DNA of 61,414 nucleotides from Bacteroidales bacterium. Lineage in GTDB: Bacteria > Bacteroidota > Bacteroidia > Bacteroidales > P3. The notes beneath the pieces were generated by a model. That model had not been told where the DNA came from and made no database searches. It worked only from the letters and a program-made list of their open reading frames with translations. Made by a program: the position numbers and the translations under genes. The first letter of the stretch is position 1. Every line of letters begins with the position of its first letter. The stretch lies in the NCBI GenBank assembly GCA_016292015.1, contig JAEEZY010000019.1, positions 1 to 61,414 on the forward strand. The letters are read 5' to 3'. Positions 8,381 to 17,757 of the stretch are shown in pieces.

Positions 8381-8791
8381 TTAATTGGCGAGTTTCATGC
8401 GGCACTCAATGAGTGTTACGCCGTTGGATGTGCTCTCTGCCGAAACCATGGTGATGTTGCCTACCTGCGACACCACTCTCATTGTGGTCATTACCGTTTG
8501 CCCAACCGTTGGCATGCGCTTGCCCATCGTGCATCGTTTGATGTCGCCGATAAACCCCAAGTTCACCTCCTCGCCTGCCATCTTGCGGCGGTAGCCGATG
8601 TGGGCTGCCGCCGTCTGGGCAATGTGTTCGAGCAAGCCTTCTGGCACCATCGAGCCGTTGTGTAGGAACATGTTGTCCTCTTTCAGGGTAAGCTCAGAGT
8701 GGCAGAGGCTGTCGACCTCATAACTGAAACGGTCCACCATCAGTATCGGCGGACGCTGCGGTATGAGGCTTGTGATGTCGTCGGTGGTCAT
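8381..8791 (-). CDS. ApeP-like hot-dog dehydratase
   Basis: The 136-residue product starts with a FabA/FabZ-like PQRPPILMVDRF segment and continues with FLHNGSMVPEGLLEHIAQTAAA, in which the histidine and glutamate sit where the ApeP-type 3-hydroxyacyl-ACP dehydratases have them. NLGFIGDIKR matches the following ApeP strand. It lacks the HFPG loop of classical FabZ. The start overlaps the end of the ACP gene by 4 bp. With the ApeI-like protein downstream, the cluster has two dehydratase-type proteins, as aryl-polyene clusters do. Confidence 0.75.
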   Translation of the reverse strand: MTTDDITSLIPQRPPILMVDRFSYEVDSLCHSELTLKEDNMFLHNGSMVPEGLLEHIAQTAAAHIGYRRKMAGEEVNLGFIGDIKRCTMGKRMPTVGQTVMTTMRVVSQVGNITMVSAESTSNGVTLIECRMKLAN

Positions 8792-9030
8792 TTCTGGTTT
8801 TTGTACACGTAGTCGTAGAGGTCGGCGAAGGTCTTGATGGTGGGCAGGTCGGCTGTCTTGATTTCCACACCGAACTCCTCTTCTACCAAACCTACCATAT
8901 CGACCAAACTGAGGCTGTCGAGATGCATGGTCTCTTTGATGTTTGCCTCGGGAGTTATAACATCTTCTTCCACTTCAAATTCAGATGCCAGAATCGACAC
9001 CATTTTCTTGATCATTTCGTCTTTTTCCAT
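8788..9030 (-). CDS. Acyl carrier protein
   Basis: The 80-residue acidic protein has the phosphopantetheine site in HLDSLSLVDMVG, with Ser39 as the attachment residue. It sits between the ketosynthase and the ApeP-like gene and overlaps the latter by 4 bp, so it is probably the dedicated carrier of this cluster, not the housekeeping AcpP. Confidence 0.93.
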   Translation of the reverse strand: MEKDEMIKKMVSILASEFEVEEDVITPEANIKETMHLDSLSLVDMVGLVEEEFGVEIKTADLPTIKTFADLYDYVYKNQK

Positions 9031-9092
9031 AGTTTTGTATGTTTGATGAGTTGTTTTGTTGATATGTTGCTAATTAATATGAAATCCGGAAA

Positions 9093-10331
9093 CTACTCTT
9101 TCCAATCCTTTATTACCAGCGTCGAGTTGGTACCGCCGAAGCCGAAGCTGTTCGATAGGAACAGGTCGAACGGGTGGTTGTCGAGTCGATACGACGGGAT
9201 GTTCAGCTTGCCAGTGTCTTCGTCTCCATACTCGTAGTTGAGGTTGGCTGCGATGAAGTTGTTCTTCATCATCAGTATGGAGTATATAACCTCGCTGGCG
9301 CCTGCCATCCACATCTCGTGTCCTGTCTGTCCTTTGGTCGAGGTGACCGGCGGCATGTTGTTGCCAAACACCGAGTAGATTGCTTTCGCCTCGTTGGTGT
9401 CGCCCACGTGGGTTGAGGTGGCGTGTGCGTTGATATAGCCTATCATGTCTTTCGACACTCCGCTCTGATCCAATGCCATCAGGAGTGACTTGCGGGGCCC
9501 GTCAACGTTGGGCGAGGAGATGTGGTCGCCGTTGGCGGAGAATCCGTAGCCCATCACCTCGGCGATGATAGGTGCACCGCGACGCATGGCCGACTCGTAA
9601 CTCTCGATGATGACTGTGGCGGCTCCACCTCCTGGTACCAGGCCGTCTCTCTGTGCGTCGAAGGGACGTGAGGCTTTGGCCGGCTCGTTCTCGCGTTTCG
9701 AGAAGGCACCGATGCCGTCGAAACTGCCTATGGAGAAAGGATTGACCTCCTGAGCTCCGCCGCATACGATGCAGTCTTGCAGGCCCCATTTGATGAGCAG
9801 GCTTCCCAATCCGATGGCGTGGGAGCCGCTGGCGCATGCCGCGCTGATGGTCATGTTGATACCGCGCAGTTTGAAAAGGCATCCCAGGTTCATCGTCACC
9901 GTCGAGTTCATCGACTGGAAGATGGCTCCCGAACCCACCAGGTGGGTGCTCTTCTTGTTGCGCATCGTGTCAACGCTCTTCACCACTGCGTCGGCGCTGC
10001 TGTCGTTGCCGTAAAGCAGACCTACGTCGTGTTTCTCCATATATTCGGCATCCAGTTTGGCCATCTTCATGGCGTCAACGGTGGCCATGTAGGCGTATTG
10101 TGCCTCTTCGGGCATGAACACGCGGTGTGCACGGTCAACGAGGCCTTTCAGCTCTGGTTGTTTCACGTATGCCGTGAGTCCCGACTCGAACCCCATCTCC
10201 TTGCGCTCCGGCGCGAAGATGATGCCCGAGTATCCGTTGTAGAGTGAGTCTTTCACTTCGTCAAGAGTCGTCCCCAGGCACGACCAGATGCCCATGCCCG
10301 TGATGACAACTCTGCGTTCGTTCTTTTCCAT
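9093..10331 (-). CDS. Beta-ketoacyl-ACP synthase, FabF-like
   Basis: The 412-residue protein is a complete thiolase-fold ketosynthase that elongates acyl chains by decarboxylative condensation. The Cys-His-His triad is visible: Cys166 in SAACASGSH, His303 in NAHATSTHVGD and His338 in STKGQTGHEMW. The last motif departs from the GHLLGAAG of housekeeping FabF, which suggests a specialised enzyme. It lies 62 bp before the ACP gene. No second ketosynthase or chain-length factor and no ketoreductase is present nearby, so the pathway must borrow these functions or be incomplete here. Confidence 0.92.
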   Translation of the reverse strand: MEKNERRVVITGMGIWSCLGTTLDEVKDSLYNGYSGIIFAPERKEMGFESGLTAYVKQPELKGLVDRAHRVFMPEEAQYAYMATVDAMKMAKLDAEYMEKHDVGLLYGNDSSADAVVKSVDTMRNKKSTHLVGSGAIFQSMNSTVTMNLGCLFKLRGINMTISAACASGSHAIGLGSLLIKWGLQDCIVCGGAQEVNPFSIGSFDGIGAFSKRENEPAKASRPFDAQRDGLVPGGGAATVIIESYESAMRRGAPIIAEVMGYGFSANGDHISSPNVDGPRKSLLMALDQSGVSKDMIGYINAHATSTHVGDTNEAKAIYSVFGNNMPPVTSTKGQTGHEMWMAGASEVIYSILMMKNNFIAANLNYEYGDEDTGKLNIPSYRLDNHPFDLFLSNSFGFGGTNSTLVIKDWKE

Positions 10332-10456
10332 AGTTCTATTTTCTGATGTATTTTATTCTCTAATATATTCACTTCATTTGTCAATTCTGCGTTTAAGGTG
10401 AGCGAAAATCAAGTTCGCCTGTTTTTCCGAACCGTAGCAGAATGACGCCAACAGCG

Positions 10457-10512
10457 TCAATTCACAATTTACTTCATTTGTCAATTCACTATTCACAATT
10501 CACAATTCACTA
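10457..10512. repeat. AATTCAC heptamer repeat overlapping the acyltransferase 3' end
   Basis: Degenerate copies of AATTCAC run through the gap between the acyltransferase and ketosynthase genes. On the coding strand they form the last codons and the TGA stop of the acyltransferase (VNCEL, then stop). Confidence 0.7.
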
Positions 10513-11821
10513 ACTCCTTTATCGCCTGTTCGCGCCGCTCCGAGAGCTCTTTGCCTCTCTCGCCGAGGGCGACATAGCGGCTCACGCCGCAGGTTTTGCG
10601 CCATAGCTTGGTGTAGCCCACCAGATACCACACCATCAGCGGGAAGAGCACCAGATAGGCGAGCCCTATCCACCATTCGACGAAAAGCAGTACGACTGAC
10701 GGCACTATCCACACCAGCGGCGAGATGGCCAGCACCGCGAAGGCGAAGGTCCACGTGCTGCGGAACATGACGTCGATGGCTCCGTTGATTTTTTTGCCGA
10801 ACATCAGTCGGGGTATTAGCAGTTCGCTCCATGCGGGCAGTGAGGCCACCGCCAGCGGCGCACCCAGCACCAGCAACGCTATGCGGCATGCAAGGTTGAG
10901 CCGCCCCGGACGCTGTGCCACCACCCAGTCGCGCATACCTTTGTCCAACGTCTCGCGTTCCACCTTTTCCAGTAAGTCGAGGGCCGGGCTCTCTTTCGGC
11001 AGCGCTGCCACCAGCCGTTTGTCCGCCTCCAGCTTCTCCGCCAGCTTGTCGGGGTTCAAACCCTGCTTGCGGGCGTAGGCCTTGCCGAAGTCGCTGTTTC
11101 GCAATGCGTCGATGGCCGTATAGTGGTCAAGGTCGCGTATATCCAGCATCAGCGAGCTTATCTGCTTCTCAACCAACGCGTTCACCTCGCGCATCGTTGT
11201 GCGTGGCTTCTCCTTGTATTTCTCGTAGAAGGGCGAGAGTGCAATCGGCTCGCCATAGTTCAGCACCAACCCGTAGCGCGAGTGGAAATAGTTGCCGTAG
11301 TGGTGGCCGAATGGCATGACGTACACCTCTTTCTTAAAGTCGGCCTCCTCCGCCGCCTCGAAGGCGAGATTCAGGTAGCCGAGAGAGAAGTATCCGAGCC
11401 AGCGTTTGTTCTGATGGCCCGCTTCGGGGAAGAGAATCAGCGTGTTGCCCTGTATCAACCACTTGCGGGCGTCGCTGAAGGTGTTCTTGTTGGCCTCACG
11501 CGCGTTGCCGTTCCCCTGCAACCCCTCGAAATTAAGCCGGTTCACCGGCAGCAATCCCAGCCAGTGGAGGAACTTGGTAAAATATTTGTTCACACGGAAC
11601 ACATCTCCGCGAACAAGGCAATAGGCCTTTCTGTCGTCGAGGGCCACCTCCACGTTCAGGGGGTCCATCATGCAGTTCTGATGGTTGCCCACCATCACCA
11701 CCGCATTCCCGTCCTCCGGTATGCGTTCCATGCCGATATAGGTGTGTTCCGGGTAATAAAATCGATGGTGCAGGCCAACCCAGTTGCAGAATAATTTATA
11801 TGAAAATGAGCGTTTTGACAC
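10493..11821 (-). CDS. Lysophospholipid/glycerolipid acyltransferase with membrane tail
   Basis: The 442-residue product is an LPLAT family enzyme. The acyl-transfer motif is GNHQNCMMDPLN (HX4D) and the second motif is LFPEAGHQ. Unlike the compact PlsC enzymes it has an extra C-terminal part, with two hydrophobic segments around residues 320-400. Similar long LPLATs are common in Bacteroidota. It is the first gene of the leftward lipid cluster and could transfer the finished acyl chain to a membrane anchor (inference). Its last five residues and stop codon lie in an AATTCAC repeat, so the C-terminus has probably changed recently. Confidence 0.85.
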   Translation of the reverse strand: MSKRSFSYKLFCNWVGLHHRFYYPEHTYIGMERIPEDGNAVVMVGNHQNCMMDPLNVEVALDDRKAYCLVRGDVFRVNKYFTKFLHWLGLLPVNRLNFEGLQGNGNAREANKNTFSDARKWLIQGNTLILFPEAGHQNKRWLGYFSLGYLNLAFEAAEEADFKKEVYVMPFGHHYGNYFHSRYGLVLNYGEPIALSPFYEKYKEKPRTTMREVNALVEKQISSLMLDIRDLDHYTAIDALRNSDFGKAYARKQGLNPDKLAEKLEADKRLVAALPKESPALDLLEKVERETLDKGMRDWVVAQRPGRLNLACRIALLVLGAPLAVASLPAWSELLIPRLMFGKKINGAIDVMFRSTWTFAFAVLAISPLVWIVPSVVLLFVEWWIGLAYLVLFPLMVWYLVGYTKLWRKTCGVSRYVALGERGKELSERREQAIKELVNCEL

Positions 11822-12492
11822 GATAATTTGTTAAAAGATTTAACAAAAAGAAGATGCAAAAGTACATCTTATTATTAAGATAGCAGAAAAAAATCGACAA
11901 AACCCCGTTTTTTATCGACGAAACTTTTTTCAAGGGAAAACATTTTTCAAACGAAAACAATTCTATCTTGCCGAAACAGTTTATCCAAGGGAAACCGTTT
12001 TTTTGGAAGAAAAATCCCCCTTTTTGCCACCATCATTGGATATAAGTCCGAAACACGGAGCGACCTGGGAGGGAACACGGAGCTACATGGGAGATGACAC
12101 GTAGATGATACGTAAGAGATACGTGTCAAATACGTTTTTGATACGGCTTTGATACGAAAGAGAAGACTTTGCTCTGCTACTATGCTTTGTATTTCAGGTG
12201 GTTGTACTTGAATACAAAGTGTCGAAAACGGCTAATTGTATTACATCGATACATTTAAACCGCTGATGTTTATGTCGTTGCAATGTGGCATAAAAATCAT
12301 TTCGATAATGCAAAGATAACGATTTTTTTTGATACCAGGTGTCCCTGTGCAAATATTTTTCCGACTTTTTTTCTTGTTTTTTTTTGCTTTTTTGATTGTG
12401 AGTTTGGCCGATTCCGTTTTTTTGACAAAAACACGCATACGATGCAATAATATATGTGTTGCTGCGTTTAGAGTAAATATAATTCATAAAAA
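11822..12492. other. AT-rich gap between divergent genes
   Basis: No supported gene. It contains homopolymer-rich DNA and loose repeated words (ACACGGAG, GATACG) between about 12050 and 12160. A minus-strand TATCTTTG at 12311-12318 has no gene behind it. It lies between the leftward lipid cluster and the rightward GWxTD gene, so it should hold promoters for both. Confidence 0.45.
11857..11864 (-). promoter_or_regulatory. Possible -7 box of the lipid cluster
   Basis: The minus strand reads TACTTTTG, matching TAnnTTTG, 35 bp before the acyltransferase start. A clear -33 element is not seen. Confidence 0.4.
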
Positions 12493-13998
12493 ATGAAACG
12501 GATATTTTTTGCTTTGATTCTAGCGGTGCTTGCGGTGCCGGCATGGGCGCAGGGGCGCAGTTTGAGCGCCTTGTTCAGCTATTCCACCTTCTATCTGCCC
12601 GAAAGCGACCAGCCATACGTTGAATCCTACCTCCTCTTCGACGCCGCGTCGATGACGTTCGTCAAGGGCGACGACGGACGCTACCGCGCCACCGTGGAAG
12701 TGACGATGGTTTACAAGTCGGGCGATGAAATCGTCTATGCTAAGAAGTACGACCTCAAGTCGCCTTCGACGGCAAGCCCCGATGACAACCGCTTCTCCTT
12801 CCTCGACCTGCAGCGTGTCGGGCTCAAGAATGGCATCTACAACCTCGAGCTCTCGCTGCGCGACAAAGCCAAGGACGACGGCGGCACAAGCCTACTGCAG
12901 CGCGTGACCGTCAACTATGCCAAGAAGCAGCCGACGATGTCGTCCATCCAACTCATGTCAACGGTAACGCCCACCGCCACCGAGAACATACTCTCGCGCG
13001 GCGGCTACGACATGGAACCATACATCGACGACGAGATTCCGGCCAACATCGACGTGCTGAATGTCTATTACGAGGTCTATAACATCAAGAAAGAGGTCTT
13101 CAGCAAGCCCTTCGCCACCTATATGTTCGTCGAGGAGCGCGCCACCGGCCGTCGCATGCCCAACGTGGGCAGCGAGACGCAGCACGAGGCGAAGAACCTC
13201 GTGAGGGTTTATAGCCCGCTCGACATAAGTCTGCTGCCCTCCGGCGACTACAACCTCGTGGTCGAGATACACAACCGCAACAACGAGAACCTCCTCTACA
13301 AGCGGCTGCCCTTCCATCGCACCAAGCCCTCGGTGGTCAACACCGACGAACCCAGTATGTACGCCACCACTTTCGCGGCACGCATCACCGACGAGAACAA
13401 GCTCAACCACTACCTAGACGCACTCTATCCCATCGCCTCCGACGAGGAACTTGCCTTCATACGCGAGGTGATAAAGAAAAACGACAACATAGCCGAGAAG
13501 CAGGCCTTCCTCTACAAGTTCTGGGACCGCCGCCACGGCGACCAGGCAGAGATGAAATGGGAGGAGTATCGAGGATGGCTGGAGTATGTGGATGCGCATT
13601 ACGCCTATCCCCGCACACCCGGATACCGCACGGATAGAGGCCGCGTATATCTGCAGTACGGCCCGCCGGATTACATACGCGACGAGAAGAACTTCGTCTC
13701 GACCCGCTACCTCGATGTGGGCGCGGCTGTACACGCCGACCTCGCAGGCATGAATAGCTCGCAAGGCCATATCTATTACCTGCCTTACCAGCTGTGGCGC
13801 TACAACTACCTGCCGACCGACTCGCCCAACCGCGTGTTCATCTTCTGGGACGAGTTTCGCTCGGGATGGTACCGCCTGCTGAACTCGAACGCCAAGGGCG
13901 AGACGCAGGAGGCTATGTGGGAGCGGCGGCTCAGCCAGCAGCAACTGCCGGAGAACGCCATTGGCGAAGTTGGTGAACAGTTCGAGAGAGGGTATTGA
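12493..13998 (+). CDS. GWxTD domain-containing secreted protein
   Basis: The 501-residue product starts with a signal peptide (MKRIFFALILAVLAVPAWAQ). The GWxTD domain near residue 375 reads GYRTDRGRVYLQYGPPD, with Tyr in place of the usual Trp. GWxTD proteins are exported proteins of unknown function, mostly in Bacteroidota. The start ATG has no Shine-Dalgarno sequence, as usual for the phylum. A GTGAAATT-type repeat of about 90 bp follows the stop codon. Confidence 0.85.
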   Translation: MKRIFFALILAVLAVPAWAQGRSLSALFSYSTFYLPESDQPYVESYLLFDAASMTFVKGDDGRYRATVEVTMVYKSGDEIVYAKKYDLKSPSTASPDDNRFSFLDLQRVGLKNGIYNLELSLRDKAKDDGGTSLLQRVTVNYAKKQPTMSSIQLMSTVTPTATENILSRGGYDMEPYIDDEIPANIDVLNVYYEVYNIKKEVFSKPFATYMFVEERATGRRMPNVGSETQHEAKNLVRVYSPLDISLLPSGDYNLVVEIHNRNNENLLYKRLPFHRTKPSVVNTDEPSMYATTFAARITDENKLNHYLDALYPIASDEELAFIREVIKKNDNIAEKQAFLYKFWDRRHGDQAEMKWEEYRGWLEYVDAHYAYPRTPGYRTDRGRVYLQYGPPDYIRDEKNFVSTRYLDVGAAVHADLAGMNSSQGHIYYLPYQLWRYNYLPTDSPNRVFIFWDEFRSGWYRLLNSNAKGETQEAMWERRLSQQQLPENAIGEVGEQFERGY

Positions 13999-14014
13999 TT
14001 GGTGAATAGTGAAG

Positions 14015-14110
14015 ATGTGAAATTGTGAAATTGTGAAATTGTGAAGACGTGACCTATGAGAGGTGGAGCTTAAAACTTGAAACTAAAAACTTAAAACTTG
14101 AAACTAATTC
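14015..14110. repeat. GTGAAATT and AAACTTAA tandem repeats, with a GCGAAGC core just after
   Basis: About four copies of GTGAAATT are followed by about six degenerate copies of AAACTTAA/AAACTTGA up to the next gene. The reverse complement of GCGAAGC lies at 14113-14119, immediately before the likely ATG of the LpxL-like gene. Confidence 0.7.
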
Positions 14111-14131
14111 GTGCTTCGCGCTAGGTTCATA

Positions 14132-14986
14132 ATGTACTGCTTGATAATGCCGCTGGCGTGGTTGCCGCTTTGGGTGCTCTACCTGCTGGGCGACTTGATT
14201 TATCCAGTGGTGTATCACGTGGTGCGCTACAGACGCAAGGTGACGAGGACGAACCTGACCAAGTCGTTCCCCGACAAGTCGGAGAAGGAGATAAAACGCA
14301 TCGAGAAGGCCTACTACCGCCACATCTGCGACCTGCTGGCCGAAGGTGTGTGGGGACTTAGGGCAACGCCGGCACAGCTACTGAAACGCTACCACATTGT
14401 GAACGCCGAGCTGCTGAGGCCTTACTACGAGGCGGGACGCAGCGTCATCATCATGTCGGCGCACTACAACAACTGGGAGATGATGATAGCGTCGCTCAAC
14501 TTCCAACTGTTGCACCACGGGGTGGGAGTGGGCAAGCATATAGTGCAGAAGCCTTTCGGACGCTTGCTCACGCAGAAGCGTGCCCGTTACGGAACTGAGA
14601 TTGTCGATAACACCGACGTGCGGCAGGTGATGGAGTTCTACGACCGCTACCACGTGCCGACCGCCTGGATGATGCTGGGCGACCAGTCGCCGAGCGACAG
14701 GAAGAAATGCCTCTGGACGCGATTCCTGAATCAGGACACCGCCTTCATCTTCGGATCGGAGCATTTCGCCAAGAAATACGACTACCCGGTGTTCTACTAC
14801 GAGGTGAAGAAGGTCTTACGCGGATACTATGAGGTGAGATTTGAGCCCCTCGCGCTGAATCCGCAGGAAGAGAAAGACGGCGACATCACACGTCGCTATG
14901 CCGTGCGACTGGAAAAGACCATAAACGAAAAACCGGAATACTGGCTTTGGAGCCATCGTCGCTGGAAACTAAAAACTAAAAACTAA
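14132..14986 (+). CDS. Lipid A biosynthesis acyltransferase, LpxL/HtrB-like
   Basis: The 284-residue product carries the HX4E-type acyltransferase motif SAHYNNWE and the downstream GDQSPSDRKK of the LpxL/LpxM (HtrB) family, which add secondary acyl chains to lipid A at the inner membrane. I chose the ATG at 14132; an in-frame GTG at 14111 would add seven residues encoded by repeat-like DNA. The last residues (KLKTKN) and the stop codon are made from a CTAAAAA heptamer repeat. The GT2 gene starts 4 bp later. In Bacteroidota such acyltransferases also occur in aryl-polyene clusters, so the exact acceptor is open. Confidence 0.87.
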   Translation: MYCLIMPLAWLPLWVLYLLGDLIYPVVYHVVRYRRKVTRTNLTKSFPDKSEKEIKRIEKAYYRHICDLLAEGVWGLRATPAQLLKRYHIVNAELLRPYYEAGRSVIIMSAHYNNWEMMIASLNFQLLHHGVGVGKHIVQKPFGRLLTQKRARYGTEIVDNTDVRQVMEFYDRYHVPTAWMMLGDQSPSDRKKCLWTRFLNQDTAFIFGSEHFAKKYDYPVFYYEVKKVLRGYYEVRFEPLALNPQEEKDGDITRRYAVRLEKTINEKPEYWLWSHRRWKLKTKN

Positions 14987-14993
14987 AAACTTG
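14968..14993 (+). repeat. CTAAAAA repeat bridging two genes
   Basis: Three to four copies of CTAAAAA supply the last codons and the TAA stop of the LpxL-like gene. The array ends in ACTTG, whose TTG is the apparent start codon of the glycosyltransferase gene. Confidence 0.75.
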
Positions 14994-16040
14994 CAAACAG
15001 CAGTAGTCATATTGAACTGGAACGGGCGCTCGATGTTGGAGCGTTACCTGCCGTCGGTGGTGAGGAACACTACGGGCGACGCCTGTGTCGTCATAGCCGA
15101 CAATGGGTCAACCGACGACTCGCTGGAGTTTGTGGAGCGCAACTATCCAGAACTGCGGATTATCAGGCTTGACAAGAACTACGGCTTCGCCGAGGGTTAT
15201 AACCGAGCGCTGGCGCAGGTGGAGGCCGACTACTATGTGCTGCTGAACGACGATGTGGAGGTTACGCCAGGTTGGATAGAGCCGATAGTCAAGCTGTTTG
15301 AAGCAGACAGGCAGGTGGCCGTATGTCAACCCAAGCTGTTGATGGACACCCAGAGGGACACCTTTGAGTATGCCGGAGCTTCGGGAGGTTTTATCGACAG
15401 CTATGGCTATCCCTACTGCCGTGGACGAGTGTTCGACACGGTGGAGAAAGACCACGGCCAGTATGACGACCTGTGCGAGGTGATGTGGGCCACGGGGGCA
15501 GCGATGTTCGTGAGGGCGTCGGTGTGGAGAGATTTGGGCGGCTTGGACGGCGACTTCTTCGCCCACATGGAGGAGATAGATTTCTGCTGGCGGGTCAGGA
15601 ACCGTGGATACAAGGTGATGAGCTGCCCGCAGTCGGTGGCCTACCATCTTGGTGGGGGCACGCTGCCGAAGAGTTCGCCAAGGAAGACCTACCTCAACTT
15701 CCGCAACAACCTCTCGATGCTCTATAAGAACCTGCCGAAGAGGCGGCTGTTGAGGGTGCTGGCGATGCGCATACCGCTCGACTGGGTTGCGGCGTTGAAG
15801 TTCCTGGCCGACGGCAACCCGAAGGATTTCTCCGCCGTAGGAAGAGCACACATGGATTTCTTCAAGTTGCTGCCGCAGCTGAGGGGTAAGAGGAAAGTGG
15901 TCAGTGGCCAGTTATCAAGTACTGGCCGTATAGGAGAAAATGGAAGTCGTCATTCAAAGATGCTGTTGGTGGATTACTACCTTCGTGGGAAGAAATATTT
16001 TTCTGAATTACAGAAATCCGACAATCATATTAACGAATAA
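14991..16040 (+). CDS. Glycosyltransferase family 2
   Basis: The 349-residue product opens with TAVVILNWNGRSMLERYLPS, followed by VIADNGSTDDSLE and LLNDDVEVTPGW, the nucleotide-sugar and DXD-like metal-binding region of GT2 enzymes of the rhamnosyl/WsaF-like type. The only start at the right distance is TTG at 14991, which lies at the end of a repeat array. The C-terminal segment KVVSGQLSST is encoded by DNA resembling the GGTCAGT repeat. The gene sits between an LpxL-like enzyme and gltX; a role in lipopolysaccharide or another surface glycan is plausible but not shown. Confidence 0.85.
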   Translation: MQTAVVILNWNGRSMLERYLPSVVRNTTGDACVVIADNGSTDDSLEFVERNYPELRIIRLDKNYGFAEGYNRALAQVEADYYVLLNDDVEVTPGWIEPIVKLFEADRQVAVCQPKLLMDTQRDTFEYAGASGGFIDSYGYPYCRGRVFDTVEKDHGQYDDLCEVMWATGAAMFVRASVWRDLGGLDGDFFAHMEEIDFCWRVRNRGYKVMSCPQSVAYHLGGGTLPKSSPRKTYLNFRNNLSMLYKNLPKRRLLRVLAMRIPLDWVAALKFLADGNPKDFSAVGRAHMDFFKLLPQLRGKRKVVSGQLSSTGRIGENGSRHSKMLLVDYYLRGKKYFSELQKSDNHINE

Positions 16041-16061
16041 CATATCAACGTAAAATATAAC

Positions 16062-17639
16062 ATGGAACGACAAGTAAGAGTAAGATTCGCACCCAGCCCT
16101 ACGGGGCCGCTTCATATCGGTGGCGTGCGTACGGCTTTATATAACTACCTCTTTGCCCGTCAGAGCGGCGGCAAGATGATTCTGCGTATCGAAGATACCG
16201 ACCAGACACGTTTCGTGCCCGGAGCCGAAGATTATATAATCGAGGCGCTCACATGGCTTGGCATCGAGTTTGACGAAGGTGTGCATGTCGGAGGTCCGTT
16301 CGGGCCGTACCGGCAGAGCGACCGCAAGACGCTCTATAAGCAGTACTCCGACCAGCTGCTGGCCGACGGATGGGCATATTATGCCTTCGACACACCACAG
16401 GCACTCGACGCCAAACGCAAGGAGTATGAGGCTCAGAAGAAGACCTTCCAGTATGACTGCCGCACACGTGGCGAGATGGAGAATTCGCTGACTTTGAGTG
16501 CCGACGAGGTGAAGCAGCGTATCGAAAGAGGCGACCACTATGTGGTGCGTTTCAAATTCCCGGAACATATAGACATCACCGTCCACGACCTCATACGAGG
16601 CGAGGTGACGATGAACTCGGACCTGCTTGACGACAAGGTGCTCTTCAAGAGCGACGGTATGCCAACCTACCACCTGGCCAATATCGTCGATGACCACCTG
16701 ATGGAGATAAGCCACGTGATACGAGGCGAAGAGTGGCTGCCCAGCGCGCCGCTGCATGTGATGCTCTATAGGGCTTTCGGCTGGGAAGAGACGATGCCCA
16801 AGTTCGCCCATCTGCCGCTGCTTCTGAAACCCGAGGGCAACGGGAAGCTCAGCAAGCGCGACGGTGACCGGCTGGGATTTCCCGTCTTTCCGCTCGACTG
16901 GCATGATCCGCAGAGCGGCGAGCTTTCGTCGGGTTACCGCGAGAAAGGGTATCTGCCGGGAGCGGTGGTGAATATGCTTGCCCTGCTGGGATGGAATCCA
17001 GGCACAGAGCAGGAGATTTTCTCGATGGAGGAACTTATAAAGGCATTCGACATAAGCCATATCAGCAAGAGCGGCGCGAAGTTCAACGTGGAGAAGTCGA
17101 AATGGTTCAACCACGAGTATATGCAGATGCTCTCGGACAAGCAGATTGCCGAATACCTCAAGCCGCAACTGACGGAACATGGGATAAGTGTAGTAGAGCA
17201 CCCCGCTCAGGTTGCAGATCACGGGTCACAGGTCACTACCCAATATGTAGAAAAGGTGTGCGCTATGATGAAAAACCGCATCAACTTCCCTTCAGAGCTG
17301 TGGGAGACCACCTTTTATTTCTTCGAGGCACCCAAGGAGTACAACCCCGCCGACCTGAAGAAACGTTGGAAAGCGGGTATGACCACCCACATGAACAAGA
17401 TACTCGAGATACTCGACACCGTGCCTTTTGAACACGATGCCCTGCACAAAGCCATACTGGACGACTATATTGTGGCTAACCAGTTCAATATGGGACAGAT
17501 CATGAACTCGTTCCGCATTGCTTTGATAGGTAAGACCGTCGGCCCCGACCTGCTCACCTTCGTGATGGTGATAGGCAAGGAGGAGACGGTGAACCGCCTG
17601 AAAAAAGCGGTGGAGACGATAGGGGAGATTGAGGTTTAG
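16062..17639 (+). CDS. gltX: Glutamyl-tRNA synthetase
   Basis: The 525-residue class I synthetase charges tRNA-Glu. The HIGH-type motif is [11 protein letters not shown] (His18) and the KMSKS-type motif is KLSKRDGDR. The product is somewhat longer than typical GluRS. Part of the extra length, around residues 383-393 ([16 protein letters not shown]), is encoded by a GGTCACA heptamer repeat inserted in frame in the anticodon-binding half. The final codons GAG GTT TAG merge into another repeat (GAGTTTT). Confidence 0.95.
   Translation: MERQVRVRFAPSPTGPLHIGGVRTALYNYLFARQSGGKMILRIEDTDQTRFVPGAEDYIIEALTWLGIEFDEGVHVGGPFGPYRQSDRKTLYKQYSDQLLADGWAYYAFDTPQALDAKRKEYEAQKKTFQYDCRTRGEMENSLTLSADEVKQRIERGDHYVVRFKFPEHIDITVHDLIRGEVTMNSDLLDDKVLFKSDGMPTYHLANIVDDHLMEISHVIRGEEWLPSAPLHVMLYRAFGWEETMPKFAHLPLLLKPEGNGKLSKRDGDRLGFPVFPLDWHDPQSGELSSGYREKGYLPGAVVNMLALLGWNPGTEQEIFSMEELIKAFDISHISKSGAKFNVEKSKWFNHEYMQMLSDKQIAEYLKPQLTEHGISVVEHPAQVADHGSQVTTQYVEKVCAMMKNRINFPSELWETTFYFFEAPKEYNPADLKKRWKAGMTTHMNKILEILDTVPFEHDALHKAILDDYIVANQFNMGQIMNSFRIALIGKTVGPDLLTFVMVIGKEETVNRLKKAVETIGEIEV
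17208..17238 (+). repeat. GGTCACA repeat inside gltX
   Basis: About four degenerate heptamers (CAGGTTG, CAGATCA, CGGGTCA, CAGGTCA) lie in frame within gltX. The same repeat forms a much larger block in ygiQ at 55054-55245. Confidence 0.75.
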
Positions 17640-17690
17640 AGTTTTGAGTTTTTAGTTTTTAGTTTCAAGTTTCAAGTTTTGAGTTAGTAT
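17640..17690 (+). repeat. TTTTTAG/TTTCAAG heptamer repeats
   Basis: The gap after gltX is made of GAGTTTT, TTTTTAG and TTTCAAG heptamers, about seven in all. The same words recur after several genes further right. Confidence 0.8.
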
Positions 17691-17757
17691 TACCACATTT
17701 AATATCAACCTATCAACAAGTCAATATTTTACCGAATAACACAAAAACAAAATAACA

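Noticed and set aside
12194..12544. A 116-codon leftward frame before the GWxTD gene
   Set aside because: It overlaps the signal peptide of the GWxTD protein, runs through A/T homopolymers, and has no recognisable motif.
16137..17222. A 361-codon open frame on the minus strand of gltX
   Set aside because: It is antisense to an intact, strongly conserved synthetase and shows no family features.
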